This document shows positions 1 through 7,858 of a stretch of DNA of 43,131 nt, piece after piece. The notes below the pieces were generated by a model. It was given only the letters and a program-made list of their open reading frames with translations. It searched no databases and was not told where the DNA came from. Numbering within the stretch: the stretch's first letter is position 1; the number at the start of each line of letters is the position of its first letter. The stretch is from Actinomycetes bacterium (GTDB lineage: Bacteria; Actinomycetota; Thermoleophilia; Solirubrobacterales; Solirubrobacteraceae), in NCBI GenBank assembly GCA_021846845.1, contig JAJZWB010000011.1, forward strand, positions 1 through 43,131. The letters are read 5' to 3'. The position numbers were made by a program, and so were the translations under genes.

Positions 1-1
1 G

Positions 2-814
2 GTGGAGCTTGCCTGGCAGGCTTTCCAGTCTTTCCAGAGCTACTCGCAACAGCAGGTTGACGCCATTGTCGAGGCGATGGGCGCGGCCGGCAGAGCGAAT
101 GCCGCGCCGCCGCGAGCGAGAGCGGCCGGCCGCGACATGGGATCGGTCGCCGCGGCGGGCGCCGGGGGCTACGTCGCAGGCCGCGACAGGCCCGCCGCCG
201 CGGGCGGCGCCAGGGTCGACGGCCGCGCTCGCGCAGGGAGCGCCGCGCGTGGCGCCCGGAAGCGGACGCAGCCGAGCGGCGCGAGCCTGCCAAGGCGCGC
301 GGCCGTGGCGGTGCTGACGCTGCCCGACCACCCGCTGCTGGACCGCCTGATCCGCGGGCGCGTGTGGATCCCGCTGCTCGGGGCGCTGCTCGCCGGCATC
401 GTCGCGATGCAGGTGGCGGTGCTGAAGCTCAACGCGGGCATCGGTAGAGGGCTCGAGCAGGCGACCGCCCTGCAGGCCGCGAACCAGTCGCTGCAGGCGA
501 GCGTCGCGGAGCTCTCAAGCGAGCAGCGGATCGAGCGCCTCGCGGCCGCCCAGGGGATGGTGATGCCGGCCACGCAGCAGGTCACATTCGTCCACGCCGG
601 CGCCGGAGTGGCCCGGCAGGCGGCCGCGAGCATCCAGGCGCCCGACCCGACCGGCTTCGCTGCGCGCGTCGCGCAGCTGGCCGCCGCGGCCGCCGCGGCC
701 GACATCTCGCCCGGCGGCGTGGCGAGCCCGATCACCACGACCGGAGCGACCGCGGGCGGGGCGGTGGCGAGCGGCGCAGCGACCGCCGCCGCGACCGCCC
801 CGCCGGGCGGCTGA
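2..814 (+). CDS. ftsL: FtsL-like cell division protein (5' end uncertain)
   Basis: The gene sits directly before ftsI, where dcw clusters carry ftsL. Residues 118-140 form one membrane segment (VWIPLLGALLAGIVAMQVAV). A coiled-coil-like stretch follows (EQATALQAANQSLQASVAELSSEQRIERL), then a GMVMPA motif; this is the layout of FtsL/DivIC septum proteins. The C-terminus is Ala/Gly/Thr-rich and probably disordered. FtsL bridges FtsQ and FtsI at the septum. The frame is open to the window edge, so GTG at 2 may not be the start. GTG at 305 would give a compact 169-residue FtsL and is plausible. The first ~33 residues look unlike FtsL and resemble the N-terminus of acylating aldehyde dehydrogenases (see findings). 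The role is fairly sure from position and architecture; sequence identity to any one family is weak. Confidence 0.72.
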   Translation: MELAWQAFQSFQSYSQQQVDAIVEAMGAAGRANAAPPRARAAGRDMGSVAAAGAGGYVAGRDRPAAAGGARVDGRARAGSAARGARKRTQPSGASLPRRAAVAVLTLPDHPLLDRLIRGRVWIPLLGALLAGIVAMQVAVLKLNAGIGRGLEQATALQAANQSLQASVAELSSEQRIERLAAAQGMVMPATQQVTFVHAGAGVARQAAASIQAPDPTGFAARVAQLAAAAAAADISPGGVASPITTTGATAGGAVASGAATAAATAPPGG

Positions 815-824
815 CCGACCGCCG

Positions 825-2540
825 ATGGCCGCGATCGATCGTCGGATCGCCTGGCTCCTGGTCGGCTTCTTCGCGCTGCTCGGCCTGGCGGCGCTGCGAG
901 CCGGGCAGCTGGGCGTGCTGGACGCATCCACGCTGCGCCAGCAGGCGGTCAGCGAGCACGTCGTGGTTCAGCCGCTGCCGGCGCTGCGCGGCTCGATCGT
1001 GTCCTCCGACGGCATCACGCTGGCGATGTCGGAGGCAGCGGACGATGTGATCGCAGATCCGTTCCTGACGTCGGGGGCCAATGCGTCCACCAGCGCCCGC
1101 GAGCTCGCGCCACTGCTGGGAATGAGCGACTCGGCCGTGCTCGCCGGGCTCACGAAGCCCAACACCGGCTACGTGGTGCTGGAGCGTGAGGTCTCGACGG
1201 CGACGGCGCGCGCGATCATGGCGCTCGGGATCAACGGCATCTCCCTGAATCCCGACGTCAAGCGCGTGTACCCGCTGCCGTGGACGGCGGCCCAGGTGAT
1301 CGGCGGCGTCAACGCCGCCGGCGTCGGGGACGGCGGGCTGGAGCTCGAGTACAACAACGTGCTCGCGGGGCGGGCGGGCGAGCGTCGGATCGTCCAGGAC
1401 GCGCTCGGGCAGTCGCTGTCGGTCACCGACACGCGCGCGATGAAACAGGGCAAGTCGCTCAAGCTGACGCTGAACGCCGCGCTGCAGTCATACGTGGAGC
1501 AGGTCCTGGCCGGCGTGGGCGCGCAGTACCGGCCCACGAGCGCCACCGCGGTGGTGATGAACCCGGACACCGGCTCGATCCTGGCGCTGGCCAACTGGCC
1601 CCAGGTCAACGCCAACCAGCCGGGCCTGCCCAACGAGCAGGACTGGATGGACCAGGCGGTCGGCTTCAGCTACGAGCCCGGCTCCACGTTCAAGGCGATC
1701 ACGGTCTCGGGCGCGATCCAGGACGGGCTGATCAGCCCGAGCACCCAGATCTACGTGCCCTCTGTGCTCCAGGTCTACAACCGCCAGATCCACGACGCCG
1801 AATGGCACCCCGGCGAGATGATGACCGTCGCCCACATCCTGAAGGTCTCCAGCAACATCGGCGCCGCCAAGATCGGGATGATGCTCGGCCCGAACCGGTT
1901 CAACTACTGGGTGCGAAGGTTCGGCTTCGGGGCGCCCACCGGGGTGGATCTTCCGGGCGAGCAGACCGGGATCGTCCCCGAGCCCTCCCAGTACTCGGGG
2001 GTGTCGCTGGCGAACCTTCCGTTCGGCCAGGGGGAGTCGGTCACGCCGATCCAGATGATGACCGCCTATTCGGCGATAGCCAACGGCGGCTGGCTGCGAT
2101 CGCCTCACATCGTCTCGTCGATCGGCGGCAAGCCGACGCCGCTGCCCCCCGCCCACCGGATCATCTCCGCGCAGACGGCCGCCGACCTCCGCGACATGCT
2201 GCGAGGCGTGCTCGACGACGGCGGGACCGCCTCCGGGGCGGCGATCCCGGGCTACGACCTGGCCGGCAAGACGGGGACCTCGAACGTCGCGATCAACGGC
2301 CAGTACTCCAACACCGAGTTCGTCGCGTCGTTCATCGGGATGGTGCCGGCGGCCGCTCCGAAGCTGGTGGTCGAGGTGATGGTCTACGAGCCCCAGGGTT
2401 CGATCTACGGCGGCCAGGTGGCGGCACCGGCGTTCAAGCGGATCGTCGGCTGGGCCGTCCCCTACTTCGGCATCAACCCCAACCCGGCGAACGTGAACAC
2501 CAACCCGGCCACCGCCTCGGCGAGCATCCCCGGCGGCTGA
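825..2540 (+). CDS. ftsI: Peptidoglycan D,D-transpeptidase FtsI (class B PBP)
   Basis: This septal class B penicillin-binding protein cross-links peptidoglycan at the division site. The 571-residue protein has an N-terminal membrane anchor (residues 9-30), a PBP dimerisation region containing RGSI, and a C-terminal transpeptidase domain. All three active-site motifs are present: S287-T-F-K, S342-S-N344 and K482-T-G484. The signature GQGESVTPIQMMTAYSAIANGG region is also there. No PASTA domain follows; the protein ends in a short Asn/Pro/Thr tail. The ATG at 825 lies 10 bases after the ftsL stop. FtsI acts with FtsW (7851) on lipid II made by the neighbouring mur genes. Confidence 0.96.
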   Translation: MAAIDRRIAWLLVGFFALLGLAALRAGQLGVLDASTLRQQAVSEHVVVQPLPALRGSIVSSDGITLAMSEAADDVIADPFLTSGANASTSARELAPLLGMSDSAVLAGLTKPNTGYVVLEREVSTATARAIMALGINGISLNPDVKRVYPLPWTAAQVIGGVNAAGVGDGGLELEYNNVLAGRAGERRIVQDALGQSLSVTDTRAMKQGKSLKLTLNAALQSYVEQVLAGVGAQYRPTSATAVVMNPDTGSILALANWPQVNANQPGLPNEQDWMDQAVGFSYEPGSTFKAITVSGAIQDGLISPSTQIYVPSVLQVYNRQIHDAEWHPGEMMTVAHILKVSSNIGAAKIGMMLGPNRFNYWVRRFGFGAPTGVDLPGEQTGIVPEPSQYSGVSLANLPFGQGESVTPIQMMTAYSAIANGGWLRSPHIVSSIGGKPTPLPPAHRIISAQTAADLRDMLRGVLDDGGTASGAAIPGYDLAGKTGTSNVAINGQYSNTEFVASFIGMVPAAAPKLVVEVMVYEPQGSIYGGQVAAPAFKRIVGWAVPYFGINPNPANVNTNPATASASIPGG

Positions 2541-2632
2541 CCGGGCCCGGTCGAGCCCGTGCACCTCGACCCGGAGCCAGGTCGGCGCTCGGCGGATCCG
2601 CTCTCCGGAGGTCCGACGGCCGCCCCGGCGGC

Positions 2633-2638
2633 TACGCT
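2633..2638 (+). promoter_or_regulatory. Candidate -10 box (TACGCT) before murE
   Basis: TACGCT lies 9 bases before the murE ATG in the 107-base gap after ftsI, and I see no good ribosome binding site between them. The same TACnnT-to-start spacing recurs before murD, murC, gmd and the amidohydrolase, which suggests near-leaderless transcripts. No clear -35 is visible here. Confidence 0.4.
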
Positions 2639-2647
2639 TGGGCCGCG

Positions 2648-4087
2648 ATGGACCTCGGGAAGCTGATCCCCGGCGCGCCGCCAAGCGCGCGGGAAGTCGA
2701 GATCGCCGGCCTCGCATACGACAACCGTGCCGTCGAGCCCGGCTCGCTGTTCTTCTGCGTTCCCGGCTTCGCGCGCGACGGGCACGACTTCGCCGCCGAC
2801 GCGGTGGCCAGGGGCGCCGCCGCGCTGGTGGTGGAGCGACCGCTCGGGCTGGGGGTTCCGGAGGTGATCGTGACCGACGCCCGCGAGGCGATGGCACCTG
2901 CCGCGGCGGCGTTCTACGGCGATCCCACGGCCGAGCTGCGGACGGTCGGGGTGACCGGCACCAACGGCAAGACCACGAGCGCGTTCCTGGTTCGGGCGCT
3001 GCTCTCGGCGGGCGGCGGGTCCGTCGGCCTGCTCGGCACCGTCAAGAGCGTGATCGGCGGGATCGAGCAGGAGGTGCACCGGACCACGCCGGAGGCGATC
3101 GACCTGCAGCGCACCTTCCAGCGCATGCTGGAGCTCGGCGATCGCGCCTGCGCGATGGAGGTCTCCTCGCACGCGCTGGCTCTGCACCGCGTCGACTCGA
3201 TCCACTTCGCGGCGGCGCTGTTCACCAACCTGACCCAGGACCACCTTGACTTCCACGGCACGATGGAGGGCTACTTCGCCGCCAAGCGCCGGCTGTTCGT
3301 GGACCTGGATCCCGCTGCGTCCGTCGTCAACGTCGACGACCCCTACGGGGCTCGGCTGGCGGCCGAGCTGCCGTCCGCGGTCACCTTCGCGCTGCGAGCC
3401 GACGCCGACTACCGAGCGACGGACCTGGTGACGGGCCTGCGCGGATCGACCTTCCGGGTGCTGGCACCCGACGGCGAGCTGGACTGCAGCTCGCCGCTGC
3501 GCGGCGAGTTCAACGTCTACAACGCCCTCGGGGCGCTCGCGACCGCGCGGGCGCTGGGCATCCCGGCCGACCGCTGCCTCGCCGCGATCGCCGCGGCGTG
3601 CGAGGTGCCCGGGCGGTTCCAGACGGTCGACGAGGGTCAGCCGTTCGCGGTCCTGGTCGACTATGCGCACACCCCCGATTCGCTTGAGAACGTGCTGCGC
3701 GCCGCGCGGGAGCTGACCGGCGCGCGACTGCACGTCGTGTTCGGCTGCGGAGGCGATCGTGATCGCGGCAAGCGCCCGTTGATGGGCGAGATCGCCCGGC
3801 GTCTGGCGGACCGCGCGATCGTGACCTCCGACAACCCGCGCTCGGAGTCGCCCGAGGAGATCATCGACGAGATCCTGCAGGGCGCGGGGCCCGGCGTCGA
3901 GCACGACGCGGACCGGAGGGCGGCGATCGAGCGCGCAATCGAGGGCGCGGACGCCGGCGACGTGGTCGTTATCGCCGGCAAGGGCCACGAGCAGGGGCAG
4001 GAGTTCGCCGGCGGCCTCAAGCTGCCGTTCGACGACGTGGCCGTCGCGAGGGAGGTCCTCCGGACGCGAGCCGCCGCTCCGCGATGA
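2648..4087 (+). CDS. murE: UDP-MurNAc-tripeptide synthetase (meso-DAP adding)
   Basis: MurE adds the third residue of the peptidoglycan stem peptide to UDP-MurNAc-L-Ala-D-Glu in the cytoplasm, using ATP. The 479-residue protein has the Mur-ligase P-loop G104-TNGKTT110, followed by the usual central and C-terminal ligase domains. The motif D395-N-P-R398 is the one that binds meso-diaminopimelate, so the cell wall is predicted to be DAP-type rather than Lys-type. I chose the ATG at 2648 because the longer open frame upstream is only the shadow of ftsI in another frame. The stop overlaps the murF start as ATGA (4084-4087), indicating coupled translation. Confidence 0.96.
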   Translation: MDLGKLIPGAPPSAREVEIAGLAYDNRAVEPGSLFFCVPGFARDGHDFAADAVARGAAALVVERPLGLGVPEVIVTDAREAMAPAAAAFYGDPTAELRTVGVTGTNGKTTSAFLVRALLSAGGGSVGLLGTVKSVIGGIEQEVHRTTPEAIDLQRTFQRMLELGDRACAMEVSSHALALHRVDSIHFAAALFTNLTQDHLDFHGTMEGYFAAKRRLFVDLDPAASVVNVDDPYGARLAAELPSAVTFALRADADYRATDLVTGLRGSTFRVLAPDGELDCSSPLRGEFNVYNALGALATARALGIPADRCLAAIAAACEVPGRFQTVDEGQPFAVLVDYAHTPDSLENVLRAARELTGARLHVVFGCGGDRDRGKRPLMGEIARRLADRAIVTSDNPRSESPEEIIDEILQGAGPGVEHDADRRAAIERAIEGADAGDVVVIAGKGHEQGQEFAGGLKLPFDDVAVAREVLRTRAAAPR

Positions 4088-5448
4088 GGGCCTGGACGGC
4101 CGAGCGGGTCGCCGGCGCCGCCGGCGCGCGCCTGCTGAGCGCGCCGGCGACCGCGGGGGGGCCGTCGCGCGCGACGATCGACTCGCGCACGGTCGGCGCC
4201 GGAGCGCTGTTCGTCGGCCTGCCCGGCTCGGCGCTCGATGGCGGCGCGTTCGCCGCGGACGCGCTCAGGGCCGGGGCGTGGGGGGCGCTCACCGCACCCG
4301 CCCATGCGGCGGAGGCGGCCGAGGCAGCCCGCTCGCGCCCCGAGGGCGCCGCGGTGATGATCGCCGACGATCCCCTGCTCGCGCTCCAGGAGCTTGCCGC
4401 TGCATGGCGGCGCGGGCTCGGCGCGCGCGTCGTCGGCGTCACCGGCTCGACCGGCAAGACGTCCACGAAGGAGTTGCTCAGGGCCCTGCTCGAGCCGCAC
4501 GCCCGCACGGTCGCCTCAGCCGCCAACTTCAACACCGAGATCGGGCTGCCGCTCGAGATCATCGGCGCGCCGGAGTCGACCGAGGCCCTGGTGCTGGAGA
4601 TGGGCATGCGCGGGCGCGGCCAGATCGCGCAGCTGGCGCGAATCGCGGCGCCGGAGGTGGGCGTGATCGTCAGCGTCGGGCCGGTTCACCTGGAGCTGCT
4701 GGGCACCGTGCAGAACATCGCCGCCGCCAAGGCCGAGCTGATCGCCGGACTGCCCGCCGGCGGCACGGCGATCGTGCCGGCCGACGAGCCGCTGCTGGCG
4801 CCTCATCTGCGCGCGGACGTCACGACCGTCACGTTCGGCGAGCGAGGTGACGTTCGCCTGGTCGGGCGCCGCGGTCGGCGGCTGGCGATCGATGCGTCCG
4901 GGCGCCCGGTCGAGCTGGAGGTCGACTTCCAGCAGGCGCACCTCGTCAGCGACCTGCTGGCCGCGGTCGCAGCGGCGCTGGCGGTCGGCGTCGTCCCGTC
5001 CGGGCACGTGGCCTACCAGCCGGGCGAGGGCCGCGGCCGGCGGCGGACGCTGGCGGGCGGCGTCACCGTCATCGACGACTGCTACAACGCCAACCCGATC
5101 TCGATGCGCGCCGCCCTCGACGACCTGATGGCCACCGTCGGAGCGCGCCGCGTCGCCGTGCTCGGGGACATGCTGGAGCTCGGGCCCGAGGAGCGCCGCT
5201 ACCACGTCAGCCTGGGTGAGCAGGCCGCCGCGGCGGGCGTCGACGTGCTGGTGGCGGTCGGCCGGCTGGCGGCGGCCGTGGCCGAGGGGTTCGCGGGCGA
5301 GTGCCACGCGCTCTCCGACGCCCAGCAGGCGTCCGAGGTGGTGACCGGGCTGCTCACGCCCGGTGACGTGGTGCTGGTCAAGGGCTCGCGCGGGGTAGGG
5401 CTGGAGCGGGTCTGCCGGGCGCTCGGGGCGCGGGAGGACACCCCGTGA
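4084..5448 (+). CDS. murF: UDP-MurNAc-tripeptide-D-Ala-D-Ala ligase
   Basis: MurF attaches D-Ala-D-Ala to UDP-MurNAc-tripeptide, the last cytoplasmic ligase step. The 454-residue protein carries the P-loop G121-STGKTS127 and, in the C-terminal half, the DDCYNANPISM motif typical of MurF. Its length is normal for the family. It overlaps murE (ATGA) and mraY (GTGA at 5445-5448), so the three genes are almost certainly co-translated from one message. Confidence 0.96.
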   Translation: MRAWTAERVAGAAGARLLSAPATAGGPSRATIDSRTVGAGALFVGLPGSALDGGAFAADALRAGAWGALTAPAHAAEAAEAARSRPEGAAVMIADDPLLALQELAAAWRRGLGARVVGVTGSTGKTSTKELLRALLEPHARTVASAANFNTEIGLPLEIIGAPESTEALVLEMGMRGRGQIAQLARIAAPEVGVIVSVGPVHLELLGTVQNIAAAKAELIAGLPAGGTAIVPADEPLLAPHLRADVTTVTFGERGDVRLVGRRGRRLAIDASGRPVELEVDFQQAHLVSDLLAAVAAALAVGVVPSGHVAYQPGEGRGRRRTLAGGVTVIDDCYNANPISMRAALDDLMATVGARRVAVLGDMLELGPEERRYHVSLGEQAAAAGVDVLVAVGRLAAAVAEGFAGECHALSDAQQASEVVTGLLTPGDVVLVKGSRGVGLERVCRALGAREDTP

Positions 5449-6428
5449 CCGGTTCGGCGGATGGGCGGATCCTGATCGCGGGCACCGCATCGCTGCTGAT
5501 GTGCCTGTTCCTCAGCCCGCGGTTCATCGCCTTCCTGCGCAACCGGGAGTTCGGCCAGAACATCCGAGAGGAGGGGCCCAGGGGCCACCAGACGAAGGCC
5601 GGCACGCCGACGATGGGAGGGATCGTGATCTTCCTCGCGATCGCGGTCCCGTACCTGCTGCTGTCCGGGCGAGACTGGCCGTCGATCGGCGTGTTCGGCG
5701 CGGCCGTCGCCTGCGCCCTGCTCGGGTTCGCCGACGATTACACCAAGATCGTCAAGCGGCGCTCGCTCGGCCTGCGCGCGCGCACCAAGCTCGTGGTCAC
5801 GATCGCGATCTCGCTCGGGCTGTGGTGGGTCGCCACCCGCAAGGCGGGGATCAGCTCCACGGTGCACTTCAGGTTCGGCGACATCACGGTCGATCTCGGA
5901 CCGCTGTTCCCCGTGTTCATCTACCTGGTCGTCGCCGGGACCACGACCGCGGTCAACTTCACCGATGGGCTCGACGGCCTCGCGGCGGGCTGCGCCGCGA
6001 TCGTGCTGCTGGCCTACATCGGGATCACGTTCATCAGCGGCCAGCGAGACCTCGCGCTGCTCGCCGGCTGCCTGGTCGGCGCGTGCGTCGGATTCCTGTG
6101 GTTCAACAGCTTCCCGGCGAGCATCTTCATGGGCGACACCGGGGCGCTCGGGCTCGGTGGCGCGATCGCGGGGATGGCGATCATGACCAACACGGAGGTC
6201 CTGCTGATCCTGCTGGGCGGGATCTTCGTGCTGGAGGTCCTGTCGGTCGTCGTCCAGGTCCTGTCGTTCCGGCTGTTCGGCAAGCGCGTGTTCCTGATGG
6301 CCCCGATCCACCATCACTTCGAGCTGCGCGCATGGTCGGAGACCAAGATCATCCTGCGCTTCTGGATCGTGGCGGCCGCGCTCGGCGCGGCCGGGTTCGT
6401 CGTCTATCAGCTCAGCATCCGCCCCTGA
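5445..6428 (+). CDS. mraY: Phospho-MurNAc-pentapeptide transferase MraY
   Basis: MraY transfers phospho-MurNAc-pentapeptide to undecaprenyl phosphate, forming lipid I in the membrane. The 327-residue protein is strongly hydrophobic, with about ten membrane segments. It has the family motifs: a GTPTMGG loop after the first segment, the paired aspartates in FADDYTK, NFTDGLDGL, and the HHHFEL loop near the C-terminus. The GTG start overlaps the murF stop. An 83-base gap to murD follows. Confidence 0.96.
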   Translation: MTGSADGRILIAGTASLLMCLFLSPRFIAFLRNREFGQNIREEGPRGHQTKAGTPTMGGIVIFLAIAVPYLLLSGRDWPSIGVFGAAVACALLGFADDYTKIVKRRSLGLRARTKLVVTIAISLGLWWVATRKAGISSTVHFRFGDITVDLGPLFPVFIYLVVAGTTTAVNFTDGLDGLAAGCAAIVLLAYIGITFISGQRDLALLAGCLVGACVGFLWFNSFPASIFMGDTGALGLGGAIAGMAIMTNTEVLLILLGGIFVLEVLSVVVQVLSFRLFGKRVFLMAPIHHHFELRAWSETKIILRFWIVAAALGAAGFVVYQLSIRP

Positions 6429-6452
6429 GGCCAAGCCGTCGGCGCGTGCCTC

Positions 6453-6458
6453 TACGGT
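6453..6458 (+). promoter_or_regulatory. Candidate -10 box (TACGGT) before murD
   Basis: TACGGT lies 9 bases before an ATG (6468) that opens a 15-codon reading frame ending on the murD start. The spacing matches the box before murE. No good -35 is visible. The gap 6429-6511 holds nothing else that I can see. Confidence 0.35.
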
Positions 6459-6467
6459 AGGGGCCGG

Positions 6468-6515
6468 ATGCGCGATCGCCTGCACCAACCGCTCGGCCGG
6501 AGCTTCCGCGCGTGA
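6468..6515 (+). CDS. Possible 15-codon leader peptide coupled to murD
   Basis: This frame encodes MRDRLHQPLGRSFRA. Its stop overlaps the murD GTG start as GTGA (6512-6515). Its ATG sits 9 bases after a TACGGT box, so it could be translated from a near-leaderless message and deliver ribosomes to murD. The arrangement may equally be chance, since the frame is only 15 codons long and has no recognisable function. Confidence 0.25.
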   Translation: MRDRLHQPLGRSFRA

Positions 6516-7858
6516 AGCCCCGGCCGCCGCTTCCCGGGGGTCCCTACCTCGTCGTCGGCCTCGCCCGCTCGGGCGAGGCGGCCGCGCTGGCGCTCCGTGC
6601 CCGCGGAGAGGAGGTGATCGGCTGCGATGCGGGCGGGGCGGGGGAGCGGCTCCTGAATGCGGCGCGAAGGCTTTCCCGGGCCGGCGTCGAAGTCCACCTC
6701 GATGCGTCAGGCGACGCCCTTGCCGCCCGCGCCAGGACGCTCGTCAAGAGCCCCGGCGTGCCCTGGAACGCCCCCCTCGTGGCGGCGGCGCGCGCCCGTG
6801 GGATTCCGGTGCTCGGCGAGCTCGAGCTCGCATGGCGGCTGGTCGGAAACGAGTTCATCGCAGTGACCGGCACCAACGGCAAGACGACCACGACCGAGTG
6901 GATCGGCCACATCCACCGTGAGGCCGGTGTCCCGGTGGCCGTCGTCGGCAACGTCGGGACGGCGGCCAGCACGCTCGTCGACGATGTCTCGCCGGACACG
7001 ACGGTGGTCTGCGAGGCCTCCTCCTTCCAGCTGGAGGACACGCTGAGCTTCTCGCCCGAGGTGGCCGTGCTGCTCAACCTCGCGCCCGACCACCTGGATC
7101 GTCACGGCAGCTTCGAGGCCTACGTGGCCGCGAAGCTGCGCATCTTCGCCAACCAGGATGAAGGCGACGCGGCGGTTTTCCCCGCCGACCTCGGCCTGGG
7201 CGGCACGCAGGCGCGCGCCAGACGGATCGCGTTCGGGACCGGCCCGGACGCGATGGCGACGGAGGCCGCGGGCCGGCTGCTCTGGGACGGCGCGGAGCTG
7301 CTGGCGATCGACGAGATCGCCCTGCCCGGAGCCCACAACCGCGCCAACGCGATGGCCGCCGCCGCGGCCTGCCTGGTGCGGGGCGTCGACCGTGAGGCTG
7401 TCGCCCGCGGACTGCGCACATTCCGCGGCGTGGCCCACCGCCTGGAGCTCGTGGCGGTGCGCGACGGGGTGTCCTACGTCAACGACTCCAAGGCGACGAA
7501 CGTCGCGAGCGCGCTCGTCGGCCTGCGCAGCTTCAGGTCTCGCGTGCACCTGATCGCCGGCGGTCGCGCCAAGGGCGAGTCCTTCGCCCCGCTCGCGCCC
7601 GTCGTCGCCGAGCGCTGCGCCGCCGTCTACCTGATCGGCGAGGCGGCCGCGCAGATCGAGGCCGCGCTCGAGCCGGCGCGGGTGCCGCTGCGGCGGCTGG
7701 CCGATCTGGAGCGCGCGGTGTCGGCCGCGACGGAGGCCGCGCGCCCGGGCGACACGGTCCTGCTGTCGCCCGCGTGCACGAGCTTCGACCAGTACCGGGA
7801 CTTCGAACAGCGCGGAGAGCGTTTCCGCGCGCTGGCTACCGGAGCGGAGCGTGGCTGA
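6512..7858 (+). CDS. murD: UDP-MurNAc-L-Ala-D-Glu ligase MurD
   Basis: MurD adds D-Glu to UDP-MurNAc-L-Ala in the cytoplasm. The 448-residue protein opens with an N-terminal Rossmann-like segment (YLVVGLARSGEAAALAL). The P-loop GTNGKTTTTEW follows at about residues 121-131, and then NLAPDHLDRH, a motif shared by Mur ligases. Late motifs include NDSKATN and LLSPACTSFDQY, both characteristic of MurD. The GTG at 6512 fits the normal N-terminus. The gene overlaps ftsW by 8 bases. Confidence 0.95.
   Translation: MKPRPPLPGGPYLVVGLARSGEAAALALRARGEEVIGCDAGGAGERLLNAARRLSRAGVEVHLDASGDALAARARTLVKSPGVPWNAPLVAAARARGIPVLGELELAWRLVGNEFIAVTGTNGKTTTTEWIGHIHREAGVPVAVVGNVGTAASTLVDDVSPDTTVVCEASSFQLEDTLSFSPEVAVLLNLAPDHLDRHGSFEAYVAAKLRIFANQDEGDAAVFPADLGLGGTQARARRIAFGTGPDAMATEAAGRLLWDGAELLAIDEIALPGAHNRANAMAAAAACLVRGVDREAVARGLRTFRGVAHRLELVAVRDGVSYVNDSKATNVASALVGLRSFRSRVHLIAGGRAKGESFAPLAPVVAERCAAVYLIGEAAAQIEAALEPARVPLRRLADLERAVSAATEAARPGDTVLLSPACTSFDQYRDFEQRGERFRALATGAERG

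Noticed and set aside
1280-2647. N-terminal extension of the murE frame
   Set aside because: This part overlaps ftsI out of frame and has shadow composition; MurE begins normally at 2648.
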